A DNA stretch of 64,000 nt. Origin: CAZJLP01 sp964546955. Its GTDB lineage: Bacteria; Verrucomicrobiota; Verrucomicrobiia; Opitutales; Opitutaceae. Below, piece by piece: positions 15,563-24,237 of this stretch. The stretch spans positions 124,001-188,000 of the forward strand of contig CAZJLP010000001.1 in NCBI GenBank assembly GCA_964546955.1, read 5' to 3'. The translations under genes and the position numbers were made by a program. The notes below the pieces were generated by a model, which saw only the letters and a list, made by a program, of their open reading frames with translations, was not told the DNA's origin and did no database searches. Each line of letters starts with the position of its first letter. The stretch's first letter is position 1.

Positions 15563-17758
15563 GTGAAACCCACCACCGCTTTCCCGCGCCAGCAGACCAA
15601 CCTCTTGCAAACGAAACTGCAGGAGGGACTGACGCATCACCAGGCAGGCCGCCTCGATCTTGCTGACGCGGCATACGAGCGGGTCTTGCAGATTAACCCA
15701 AATCAAGCCGACGCGCTGCGTTTGCGCGCCATCATTTATGCGGGCCAGGGCAGACAAGCCGAAGCGACCGCCTTGCTTGAATCCGCACTGCGCGCGAAAC
15801 CGAATTTCCCCGAGGCCCACTATACGCTCGGGAATCTCCTGCAATCCACGGGACAAGTGGCGTCCGCAATCGAGCACTACCAGCAAGCGATCAAACAGCG
15901 CCCGAATTTTCCCGAGGCCCAATGCAATCTCGGCAATGCGTTTGCCGCGGAGGGACGGCATGAACAGGCGATCGGCGCCTATCGCGCGGCGCTGAAGGGC
16001 AATCCGAACCACGCGGAAGTGCACAACAATCTCAGCGTGGCGTATCGGAAGACCAGACGGATCGACGAAGCCTTGTCCGCCGCACAGCGCGCCCTCAAGT
16101 GTCGCGCCGACTATGCCGACGCGTGGAATAATCAAGGTATCGCGCAAAAAACGCTGGGCCGACTCAACGAAGCAATTGAGTCTTATCGACGCGCGGTTTC
16201 CCTCGATGCGCTATTTGCGGAGGGTATCTACAACCTCGCTCAGGCCCTGGATGAGTCCGGTCGGCCCGACGAGGCGCTGCAGACGTATCGACACGCCTTG
16301 GCGCTGAAACCCGCCTACGCGGAGGCCTACCTCGGACTTGGTTCGGCTTTGCAGAATCTCGATCGGTTTTCCGAAGCGCGCGACGCTTATGCGCAGTGCC
16401 TTGCTTGTGATCCGCATCGTGCGGAAGCGCTAAACAATATCGGAACCACGTTCCAGAAGGAAAAACGGTATGCGGAAGCGGAGGACGGTTACCGTCAAGC
16501 AGTGGCGCTCAAACCGAGTTATCACGAGGCTTGGAACAATCTAGGAACGGCCCTCCAGTACCAGAAACGTTGGGACGAGGCGCTTACTCTCTTTCAGAAG
16601 GCGCTTGAACTCGCACCCAACTACGCGGATGCCCATAACAACGTGGGCGTTGTTCTTAAGCTGAAGAACGATCTTGCGGGCGCCGAGAAGGCGCTGCGCC
16701 GCGCGATCGATCTCAGCCCGAAATACGCCGAAGCGCACAACAACCTCGCCAATTTGCTGCTCTCGCTTTGCCGGGGTGATGAGGCTTTGGCGGAGTACCG
16801 TGTGGCCGCGAAGCTCAACCCCAAGTTGCCTTTGGTGGAGTTCAATCAAGGTGCGGCTTCGCTGTTGCTCGGCAAATTCGCGGACGGTTGGGCGAAGTAT
16901 GAACGCCGCTTCGATACCTGGCCGGCACACGAACGGCGTCATTGCAATTTACCGCGTTGGGAGCGAGGCATGCCGCTGCAGGGAAAACGACTGCTGGTTC
17001 ACGCCGAACAGGGGCTCGGGGATACGCTGCAATTTGTCCGGTATGTTCCCCTGCTTGCAGCGCAAGGCGCGACCGTCTTTTTGGAAGTGCAGGCGTCTTT
17101 GAGATCTTTGATTTCCGGAGTTACGGGAGCGGCAGGCGTTTTCGCTCAAGGGGAAACATTGCCGGAGTGCGATTTCCAATGCCCGCTCTTGAGTCTGCCA
17201 TTCGGTTTTGGAACGGAGATGAGCACGATTCCCGCGAGTTCACGCTATTTACAGGCGCCTCCTGAACGCGCGGCCGCTTGGAAGTCGAAATTGGGAGCGG
17301 AAGGAAAACGCAAAATCGGTGTGGTTTGGGCCGGAAATCCGAATCACGAGAACGATCACAATCGCTCCGTGCCGCTCGGCGAGTTTGCTGCGCTTTTCGA
17401 CTCTCCTGGCGTGGCTTTCTTTAGCTTGCAGAAGCAATGCACTGCGACCGACGCCGAAATCGTCTCGGCGCATGGTCAGGTGACCAACCTCGCGGCCGAT
17501 CTGACCGATTTCAACGAAACCGCTGCCGCGATTGAAGCCCTAGATGTCGTGATCGCTGTCGACACCTCCGTTGCGCATTTGGCCGGAGCGCTTGGCAAAC
17601 CGGTGTGGATTCTCTTACCCTTTTCCCCCGACTGGCGCTGGCTCTTGGGCCGCGACGATAGTCCTTGGTATCCTAGCGCGAGATTGTTCCGCCAAGAACG
17701 CACGGGAGATTGGCGCGCACCGCTGGTGCGTATTCGCGAAGCATTGGCGCAGCTTTAG
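15563..17758 (+). CDS. TPR-glycosyltransferase (FlmG-like architecture)
   Basis: The reading frame is open far upstream, but homologous-looking sequence begins near residue 10 from GTG 15563, giving 731 residues; the exact start is uncertain. About twelve TPR units fill residues 20-450 (repeated ALxxxPNxxEAHxNLGN patterns). A GT-B-like C-terminal domain follows (about 490-730: GKRLLVHAEQGLGDTLQFVRYVPLL, IGVVWAGNPNHENDHNRSVPL, VIAVDTSVAHLAGALGKPVWILL), resembling GT9/heptosyltransferase-type modules. Caulobacter FlmG, which glycosylates flagellin, has a comparable TPR-plus-transferase layout. Its place directly after the flagellin genes supports flagellin as substrate. Activity and donor are inferred. 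Confidence 0.8.
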   Translation: MKPTTAFPRQQTNLLQTKLQEGLTHHQAGRLDLADAAYERVLQINPNQADALRLRAIIYAGQGRQAEATALLESALRAKPNFPEAHYTLGNLLQSTGQVASAIEHYQQAIKQRPNFPEAQCNLGNAFAAEGRHEQAIGAYRAALKGNPNHAEVHNNLSVAYRKTRRIDEALSAAQRALKCRADYADAWNNQGIAQKTLGRLNEAIESYRRAVSLDALFAEGIYNLAQALDESGRPDEALQTYRHALALKPAYAEAYLGLGSALQNLDRFSEARDAYAQCLACDPHRAEALNNIGTTFQKEKRYAEAEDGYRQAVALKPSYHEAWNNLGTALQYQKRWDEALTLFQKALELAPNYADAHNNVGVVLKLKNDLAGAEKALRRAIDLSPKYAEAHNNLANLLLSLCRGDEALAEYRVAAKLNPKLPLVEFNQGAASLLLGKFADGWAKYERRFDTWPAHERRHCNLPRWERGMPLQGKRLLVHAEQGLGDTLQFVRYVPLLAAQGATVFLEVQASLRSLISGVTGAAGVFAQGETLPECDFQCPLLSLPFGFGTEMSTIPASSRYLQAPPERAAAWKSKLGAEGKRKIGVVWAGNPNHENDHNRSVPLGEFAALFDSPGVAFFSLQKQCTATDAEIVSAHGQVTNLAADLTDFNETAAAIEALDVVIAVDTSVAHLAGALGKPVWILLPFSPDWRWLLGRDDSPWYPSARLFRQERTGDWRAPLVRIREALAQL

Positions 17759-17850
17759 TTCCTCGGTGGGTGTTTCGCGAAGGGTTGGAAGCGTCCGACG
17801 GCAATCTTTCTCTTATTCTTATGGGAGCCGCTGAAAAGCGGGTCGTAAGG

Positions 17851-17986
17851 TAGGGGCGGGCCTCTTGACCGCCCGCGGAGGGGAGGCGCCGCGCCAGAAA
17901 GGCGTTTTCACGCCGTCCAGCGCTGTGCAGATGTTTGCATGCTACGTTTGCCGCACACGACGGCGAGTCCGGAGGCCTCGCCCTAC
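17851..17986. repeat. Dispersed palindromic repeat (copy B)
   Basis: Starts AGGGGCGGGCCTCTTGACCG, has a central GGCG-type hairpin, and ends GGCGAGTCCGGAGGCCTCGC. It is the reverse-oriented counterpart of 59670-59805. Its right end runs into the neighbouring minus-strand gene, supplying that gene's TAG stop codon at 17983-17985. Confidence 0.65.
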
Positions 17987-19062
17987 CTGAACTTCGCCAG
18001 CGCTTCCGCGACCACCGTTCCCACCGTTTCGTTTCGATTGAAATGATCGTAGATCCGTCGGCGTTCCTCGTTCGGCATTGCGAGTGCTTTCTCGCAGGCC
18101 GCGGCGAGGGCCTTTAGATCTCCGTGGCCATAACGCACGATCAATCCCTCCGCGTGGAGCGATTCTAACCGACCTCCGGCTTTTGAATTTTCCGAAACGG
18201 GAACCATGCCCAAGCAGCCCGACCAAAACGGACGATCCGTATGCGTGGCGCTCATTGCGGGGGTGTCAAATTTGCGGCCCTCCGGGCACAGACTTGCTTT
18301 ATAACGATTCAGTTGTCCGCGATCGGCGACGCTGACGGAATGATCGTGAACCGCCACGAGCCGGTCACCGAAACGCGCCGCCAAAAAATCGAGCTGACGT
18401 TGGCGGTGCGGTGTCAGACCAAGCTTGGATCCGAGAAACAGTAGTTTTTCTTCGGGGGACTCATTAAACGGGATCGACAACGGAATGAGGTTGGCGACCC
18501 AGCTTCGATGAATCCGCAGGCAGTGGGGCGCGATCGCCGGTGTGGTTTTAGGATCCAGTGGTGCTTCATCGTGGATCAAAACGTCCAGGAAAGGCGCGAG
18601 GTCCCGGAAACAGGCCATGGTGCGGCTGGCTTCATCAAAGGCGTAGAGGAGGATGCGCATTCCGCTTCGTTTGAGCAGCGGCATGAGTTTGCTGAACGTA
18701 CCGCCCAAGGACTGGGCTTTTTGCCCATCGAAAAGGAGCCAGGCCTCTTCTGCCGGCGGCCGCGACGCTTTCACGAGATCGAGAATACCGGCAACGCCGG
18801 TGACTTGGGCCGGCAAAAAGTCCAGGCCGGGATGAGTCATTGCTGCGAAGGCCCGCGTATTCTCCCCGTGCCAGTCGGCGTCCAGCCGCGCCATCTGGAG
18901 AAGCGCCGGATCGTTGGGATCGGAGACTCGCGGCCGAAGGTCTGCCGAAGGGAGCCGCTGCAAGTAGTCCCTGGCCGACTCCAGCCGGTCCGCCCACGGA
19001 TTGAAGTGAATAATTCGTAAACGCCGCGGCAACGGTGCCATTGCTCCCGAGTGTTCAGCCAT
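17983..19062 (-). CDS. Glycosyltransferase-like protein, GT-B fold
   Basis: A 359-residue protein whose C-terminal part resembles GT-B enzymes of the CgeB/GT4 type: MSATHTDRPFWSGCLGMVPV (about 268-287) looks like the donor-side loop with a conserved acidic/glycine region, and LIVRYGHGDLKALAAACEKALA the closing helix. The N-terminal half is less conserved (LRIIHFNPWADRLESARDYL). It is convergent with the TPR-glycosyltransferase and divergent from the OGT-like gene, so it belongs to the same modification locus by position. No promoter recognised. The last codons and stop overlap a dispersed repeat, so the native C-terminus may have been altered. Confidence 0.6.
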   Translation of the reverse strand: MAEHSGAMAPLPRRLRIIHFNPWADRLESARDYLQRLPSADLRPRVSDPNDPALLQMARLDADWHGENTRAFAAMTHPGLDFLPAQVTGVAGILDLVKASRPPAEEAWLLFDGQKAQSLGGTFSKLMPLLKRSGMRILLYAFDEASRTMACFRDLAPFLDVLIHDEAPLDPKTTPAIAPHCLRIHRSWVANLIPLSIPFNESPEEKLLFLGSKLGLTPHRQRQLDFLAARFGDRLVAVHDHSVSVADRGQLNRYKASLCPEGRKFDTPAMSATHTDRPFWSGCLGMVPVSENSKAGGRLESLHAEGLIVRYGHGDLKALAAACEKALAMPNEERRRIYDHFNRNETVGTVVAEALAKFR

Positions 19063-19206
19063 TTGTGAAAGGCGTCAACCGTCCGAGTTGCCCGTCCCCA
19101 ACCGGCAAGTGACGCCGAGAGGTGCCAATAAGCGATGAGCGATAAGAAATGAAAAATGAGCAATGGCCGGCTCCGCCGGTGCGGAACCGGCCTGGTGTTT
19201 TCACCC

Positions 19207-19234
19207 TAAAGGAGGCGGTTCGACGAACCGATAT
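19207..19234 (+). promoter_or_regulatory. Sigma-28 promoter of the OGT-like glycosyltransferase
   Basis: TAAA (19207-19210), 16 bases, ACCGATAT (19227-19234): same spacing as the flagellin 1 promoter. Transcription should start near 19241, after an in-frame ATG at 19237, so translation must begin downstream, at ATG 19276. Confidence 0.6.
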
Positions 19235-19275
19235 TAATGACACCGAGCGGCCTACAAAGGCGGCACGGGAATCTT

Positions 19276-21609
19276 ATGCCACTCGCTTCATCGCCTGCCG
19301 CCTCGACCCTCGACGCTTCTCTCACCGCGCTGCTCGATCAATCGCGACGCGTGCTCGCTGTGTACGCCGAAAAGCCGAGCGATGCCGCGACGTGGCAGCA
19401 ACTCGTCACCGTGCGACGCGCCGTCGCCGAAGCGGTCGCGGCGCTTCCCTCCACCAAAAAAGAAGGGCCGGAGCTGAATTTCATCCGTGCGTTTGTCGAT
19501 GCGTTCTCGCAATCGGGCGCGGCCGACTACTCCGTGTCGAGCGAGGATCTCACCTTGGCTCGCACCTACGCCGGCAAGGGCTGGACGGGCCTGATGGCGG
19601 CAACGTTGTTGGTGCCGGCCTGGCAATGGCCCGAAGCGCCCTCGTTGAACGACGTGGCTCCCTGGCTTTGGCGCGATTACACCTTTTATCTTTTCTACAC
19701 GCCGCAGGGTTTTTGTTCCGAAGGCCACGCGACGGCGTTTGCCGCTCATTATCTCCGTCGTTTGGAAGAACTGGCGCGCTGGGGCGAGACGAACCGCGGC
19801 TCGGCCGCGGTCCGAGCCGCGCTGAATGTCTACGCTCAGATCGGCAACTGCATCCCCCTTTATTTTTCGGCTGAGTCATTGCGGCGGCACTACGAACTCC
19901 GCGCGCGGGTGCTCAAATCCGCCCTCGGTGTGCCCAAGCAGGATGACATTTTCCCCTCGATGCGCGCAGGTCGTCCGCTGCGAATCGGTTTCGTGAATCG
20001 GCATTTCGGTCCCCAGACCGAGACGTACACGACACTGCCGATGTTCGAGCAGCTCGACCCGGATCGGTTTGAAGTGGTGCTCTTTGTCCATCGCGAGACC
20101 AGTACGCCGGTCGAGGCCTATGCGCGCACCCGCGTCAGCGATTTTCGTGTATTACCCGCCGATTTGAACCAGCAGGTCGACGTGTTGCGTAGGGCCGCAC
20201 TGGATGTCGTGGTGTTTGGCACGAATGTCACGGCCGTGACGAACGAAGTCACCCAGCTTGCACTCTATCGCGTCGCCCCCTTGCAGATCGTGAACAACTC
20301 CTCCTGCACGACGTCGGGCCTGCCTGAGGTCGATTTGTATGTTTCAGGCGCTTTGACAGAAGCGCCTGAAGCTCCGGAGCATTTCTCTGAACGGCTCGGA
20401 TTGCTGCCGGGTCCGGCACACGCGTTCAATTACGATGCGGACCGTCAAGATCCGACGGGAGCCTGGACGCGGGCGGCGCTCGGCATACCGGACGATGCCG
20501 TCGTCTTCGTGACCGCGGCGAACTATTTTAAAATCATTCCTGAAATGCAGAAGGCGTGGGCCCGCCTCCTCGCCGCGGTGCCGAATGCGTGGCTGGTGGT
20601 CCACCCCTTCAATCCCAACTGGTCGTCAACTTATCCCATTCAGCGCTTTTGCGCCGAGTTCGATCGCGTGCTGAAAGCCCACGGTATCAAAGACGATCGG
20701 CTGATCGTTTCGACCAATCGATTCCCATCGCGCAGCGACGTGCGCGAATTGCTCAGCGTCGGCGACGCCTATCTGGATACTTTTCCTTTTGGCGGCGTGA
20801 ACTCACTGGTTGACCCGCTTGAAGCCGGAGTTCCTGTGGTGGCATGGGAAGGCTCGGTTTTCCGTTCCCGCATGGGCGCTGCGTTGCTGCGCTCGCTGGG
20901 ACTCGAGGAGCTGGTGGCCCGTGACGCGGAGAGTTATCACGCGCTGGCGGTGCGCCTGGCCACCGACCGCGGCTATCGCGATCAGCTCAAACCGCGCATC
21001 CAGGATGCCATGACCTGCATGCCGCAGTTTCTCGATTCGCTGGCGGCCAGCGATTCGTTTGGCGCTTTGGCTGAGATCGCGTTTGACGAGCTTGAGCGGA
21101 ACGGTCGCGAGGCCTTCCGCAGGGACAGGACAGCCCTCACGGCGCCCAAAGTTGCCGACGCGAATGCGGTTCTGTTGGAAGGGCTCCAACTGCTCGACAC
21201 CGGTATGCTTACGGAAGCGGCCGATAAAGCGCGTGAAGTCCTCGCGGCGCAACCCGCGTTTCCGGCGGCGCGACAGCTGCTCGGCCGAGCGTTGACCGCC
21301 CAAGGTCGCCATGAGCGGGCGAGCACTTATTTCCTCTCAGCGATCCAACACGACGGAGGCAATCCGGCGCTCTGGCACGACCTCGCAATCTCCCTTCATG
21401 ACGGCGGCAAGAAGCAGGACGCGCTGCAAGCGCTCGAGGCTTGCCTGAAGCTCGACGTCAATCGTCTGGACGCATGGCTGATGCTGGGTGAAATCGCCGA
21501 GGCCCTGGGCCACAGGGAAATGGTTCAGGAAGTCGCGCAGGTGACTCAGCAACTCGCACCCGAAGATCCCCGTGTCATGGCGGTCGTTGCACGAATCGGG
21601 CTGTTGTGA
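19276..21609 (+). CDS. OGT-like (GT41/SPINDLY-type) glycosyltransferase with C-terminal TPRs
   Basis: From ATG 19276 the product is 777 residues. The middle (about 240-560) has the O-GlcNAc-transferase-type catalytic layout: RPLRIGFVNRHFGPQTETYT, DPDRFEVVLFVHRET, a DVVVFGTNVTAV segment, and the donor site region AYLDTFPFGGVNSLVDPLEAGVPVVAW (about 498-525). Unusually, the TPR-like repeats come at the C-terminus (about 630-770) instead of the N-terminus, and the first 230 residues are a helical domain I do not recognise. GT41 enzymes attach a sugar to Ser/Thr of proteins. With its own sigma-28 promoter and flagellin genes close by, flagellin is the likely acceptor. GGAA precedes the ATG. Confidence 0.82.
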   Translation: MPLASSPAASTLDASLTALLDQSRRVLAVYAEKPSDAATWQQLVTVRRAVAEAVAALPSTKKEGPELNFIRAFVDAFSQSGAADYSVSSEDLTLARTYAGKGWTGLMAATLLVPAWQWPEAPSLNDVAPWLWRDYTFYLFYTPQGFCSEGHATAFAAHYLRRLEELARWGETNRGSAAVRAALNVYAQIGNCIPLYFSAESLRRHYELRARVLKSALGVPKQDDIFPSMRAGRPLRIGFVNRHFGPQTETYTTLPMFEQLDPDRFEVVLFVHRETSTPVEAYARTRVSDFRVLPADLNQQVDVLRRAALDVVVFGTNVTAVTNEVTQLALYRVAPLQIVNNSSCTTSGLPEVDLYVSGALTEAPEAPEHFSERLGLLPGPAHAFNYDADRQDPTGAWTRAALGIPDDAVVFVTAANYFKIIPEMQKAWARLLAAVPNAWLVVHPFNPNWSSTYPIQRFCAEFDRVLKAHGIKDDRLIVSTNRFPSRSDVRELLSVGDAYLDTFPFGGVNSLVDPLEAGVPVVAWEGSVFRSRMGAALLRSLGLEELVARDAESYHALAVRLATDRGYRDQLKPRIQDAMTCMPQFLDSLAASDSFGALAEIAFDELERNGREAFRRDRTALTAPKVADANAVLLEGLQLLDTGMLTEAADKAREVLAAQPAFPAARQLLGRALTAQGRHERASTYFLSAIQHDGGNPALWHDLAISLHDGGKKQDALQALEACLKLDVNRLDAWLMLGEIAEALGHREMVQEVAQVTQQLAPEDPRVMAVVARIGLL

Positions 21610-21628
21610 ACTTTTGCCTTGTGATTTC

Positions 21629-22852
21629 ATGAAGGTTGTCGTCATCGGCGGGGGATTGGTGGGGATGGGCACAGCGCTCGCCCTCCGTCGCGCCGCTTTC
21701 GGCGACGTACAACTGATCGAGAAGGAGGCAACGCTCGGCCGTCACCAAAGCACGCACAACAGCGGCGTGCTCCACGCGGGACTCTACTACAAGCCTGGTT
21801 CTCTCAAGGCTAAATTGGCGGTGGAGGGAATTCGGAAGATGGTAGCCTTTTGCCGTGAACACACGGTGCCCCACGAAATCTGCGGCAAATTGGTGGTCGC
21901 CACCACTGAGGAGGAAATCCCTCGTTTGCGCACCTTGCTGGAGCGGGGAACGCAAAACGGATTGGCTGGCCTTCGCTGGTTGAGCCATGAGGAATTTCTT
22001 GAGATTGAACCACATGCGGCCGGCCTTGCGGCTGTTCACGTGCCGGAAGAAGGCATCGTCGACTACGGGGCGGTCTGCGTCGCGTTTGGCCGCGAACTAG
22101 CGCGCGCTGGTGTTGAGGTTACAACAGGAGCACGCGTCGAGGGGTGCGCTCAGGTCGATGGCAGATGGCGGGTTGAGACCTCCAGGGGAAATTTCGAGGC
22201 GGATTTTATTGTCAACTGCGCGGGTCTTCACTGCGACCGGGTCGCGGAAGCGGCGGGCGAGGATCGTTCGACGCGCATCGTTCCCTTTCGCGGCGAGTAC
22301 TATAAACTCCGCCAAAGCGCTGAAGGACTGGTGAAGAATCTCATTTATCCGGTGCCTGATCCAAAGTTCCCGTTCCTCGGCGTTCATTTCACTCGCATGA
22401 TGGGCGGAGGAGTCGAAGCGGGACCCAATGCGGTGCTGGCGTTCGCCCGAGAGGGCTATTCGAAGTCCGATGTGAACGTGTCCGATCTGTTCGATGCGCT
22501 CGGATACTCCGGCTTGTGGAATTTTATGAAACAACATCGGCGCATGGCTTGGGAGGAAGTGCGTCGGTCGTTCAGTAAGACGCTTTTTTGTCGCTCTCTG
22601 CAACGCCTCGTGCCCGACGTGCGGGAGGCCGACCTCGAACCGGGCGGCGCCGGAGTGCGGGCGCAGGCCATGCAGTCCGATGGCACGCTCGTGCAGGATT
22701 TCCATCTCATCGAACGCGGGAATGCCTTGCATGTCCTCAATGCCCCGAGTCCGGCCGCAACGGCTTCACTCGCGATAGGAGAATATGTCGCGCAACGCAT
22801 AAGAGGAATCATCCAACTGAACCACAGCGAAGCCTGCGCCGCTCACGCCTGA
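21629..22852 (+). CDS. lhgO: L-2-hydroxyglutarate oxidase-like flavoprotein (LhgO family)
   Basis: A 407-residue FAD oxidoreductase of the DAO superfamily: dinucleotide-binding GGGLVGMGTALALRR (residues 7-21), GRHQSTHNSGVLHAGLYYKPGS (about 38-58), which is the LhgO-type signature, and a second nucleotide-contact region NAPSPAATASLAIGEYV near the end. Family members oxidise L-2-hydroxyglutarate to 2-oxoglutarate. It starts 19 bp after the glycosyltransferase and is followed by a radical SAM gene with a 1-bp gap, so it is clearly embedded in the modification locus. Its substrate here could be a hydroxy-acid decoration instead of hydroxyglutarate; that is inference. Confidence 0.85.
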   Translation: MKVVVIGGGLVGMGTALALRRAAFGDVQLIEKEATLGRHQSTHNSGVLHAGLYYKPGSLKAKLAVEGIRKMVAFCREHTVPHEICGKLVVATTEEEIPRLRTLLERGTQNGLAGLRWLSHEEFLEIEPHAAGLAAVHVPEEGIVDYGAVCVAFGRELARAGVEVTTGARVEGCAQVDGRWRVETSRGNFEADFIVNCAGLHCDRVAEAAGEDRSTRIVPFRGEYYKLRQSAEGLVKNLIYPVPDPKFPFLGVHFTRMMGGGVEAGPNAVLAFAREGYSKSDVNVSDLFDALGYSGLWNFMKQHRRMAWEEVRRSFSKTLFCRSLQRLVPDVREADLEPGGAGVRAQAMQSDGTLVQDFHLIERGNALHVLNAPSPAATASLAIGEYVAQRIRGIIQLNHSEACAAHA

Positions 22853-22853
22853 T

Positions 22854-24041
22854 ATGCAGCCGACGACTCCCAAACCGTTGCGATCCCCTGAAGAATTGTC
22901 CGCGAAGCGCGACGAAATGCACGCCCGCGCGGTTGGGGCGCTTAAACGTGTCTGGGAAGTTCCTGGGTTGACGGCTGAGCAACGCGGCCACCACGCCCGC
23001 GGGCTCAATGATCAGCTGCGAAACCTGGAATACGACATGCAGCGCGGCCACTTGGCCAGTTGGCCGCGGACGATCGAGCTGCCAGTGGCGGGCAACTGCA
23101 ATCTGCGTTGCGAAATGTGCAGCCTCTCGCATGGCGCGCCGACCTATGCCTTTTGGACTACGAAGGACATCGAGCCGTTCGACAAGCTCTTCAAATATGC
23201 GAGCCTTATCAACCCCACCGGTGTCGGCGAACCGCTGATGGGGCGTGATTTCTTTCCGATGATCGAAACGTTCAAGCGCCACGGTTCACATGTCGGCTTT
23301 TTCACGAACGGAACCCTGCTCAATGAGAAAAAAGCGGATCGCCTGATCGAACTGGGTGTAGATTACGTCAATGTGTCGATCGACGGCGCCACGGCCGAAA
23401 CGTTTGAGCAGATTCGGAAACCGGCCAAATTCGAGGTCGTCGTGGGCAACGTGCGACGGCTAATCGCGCGGCGTCGGGAGCGCGGCGCCGCCAAGCCGCT
23501 TGTCCAGCTCGCGATTGTTTTGATGGGAGAAAACATCCACGAATTGCCTGATCTCGTCCGATTAGCGGCCGAACTCGGCGCGGATAGTGTCTACGGCATG
23601 TTCGTCAGCAAAGGCGGCCCCAGTCACCAGCCGCGTTTGCCTCAGAAAGACCCCCGACGAACGAACGAATTTTTGCGTGAAGCACGTCTCGTGGGGGACG
23701 AGTTAGGCATTCGGATCTGGATTCCGGCGCTTTTGGAAGAGACTAAGGATTCTGGCAGTGCCGCAGTGCCCCCAGGGGAATACCGGCCCGCGAGCATTGA
23801 GGGAAAAGTATACTGTGCTTATCCATGGAACCAATATTTGGTGCACAACGACGGCTCTGTTGGTCCTTGCTGCAAATTGCGCGGAGAGATTGATGGACTT
23901 CCGCTCGGCCATATCAAGGACGGCACTCCCGAGATGCATTGGAACAGTCCTGGTATGGTGCGCCTGCGCGAACGGCTGCTGCGCAATGACCCGCCGCCAA
24001 TGTGCCGAAACTGCTCCTTGAGGACGGCTGCGATTTCGTGA
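22854..24041 (+). CDS. Radical SAM / SPASM-domain protein
   Basis: This 395-residue protein has the radical SAM CxxxCxxC cluster motif in CNLRCEMC (about residues 79-86). A TIM-barrel with GVGEP and FFTNGTLL follows, then a C-terminal auxiliary iron-sulfur region (VYCAYPWNQYLV, GSVGPCCKLRG, CRNCSLRT) of the SPASM/twitch type. Such enzymes often modify peptides or sugars by radical chemistry. A helical N-terminal extension of about 70 residues precedes the barrel. It begins 1 bp after the stop of the flavoprotein gene. Its substrate is unknown; a protein- or glycan-modifying role alongside the neighbouring transferases is plausible. Confidence 0.85.
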   Translation: MQPTTPKPLRSPEELSAKRDEMHARAVGALKRVWEVPGLTAEQRGHHARGLNDQLRNLEYDMQRGHLASWPRTIELPVAGNCNLRCEMCSLSHGAPTYAFWTTKDIEPFDKLFKYASLINPTGVGEPLMGRDFFPMIETFKRHGSHVGFFTNGTLLNEKKADRLIELGVDYVNVSIDGATAETFEQIRKPAKFEVVVGNVRRLIARRRERGAAKPLVQLAIVLMGENIHELPDLVRLAAELGADSVYGMFVSKGGPSHQPRLPQKDPRRTNEFLREARLVGDELGIRIWIPALLEETKDSGSAAVPPGEYRPASIEGKVYCAYPWNQYLVHNDGSVGPCCKLRGEIDGLPLGHIKDGTPEMHWNSPGMVRLRERLLRNDPPPMCRNCSLRTAAIS

Positions 24042-24237
24042 TGTCTCGCACCGTTCCTGGTTGTTGTGAACGTCTACCGCTGCAACATCTCTGATACTCG
24101 GTCAGTGAGTCCAACGACTTGGCTCATATCGTTGGAAGGCTATCCTCGATGAAGCCGGCGTGCGATCCGGCATACTCAGTAAGACCGACTTGGCGGGGGC
24201 GCACATGGTCTTGCGCGTCCCCACCGTCATCGAACTT

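Noticed and set aside
19237..19239. ATG at 19237 as the start of the OGT-like gene
   Set aside because: It lies only 3 bp after the sigma-28 -10 box, upstream of the expected transcription start; ATG 19276 has a Shine-Dalgarno-like GGAA.
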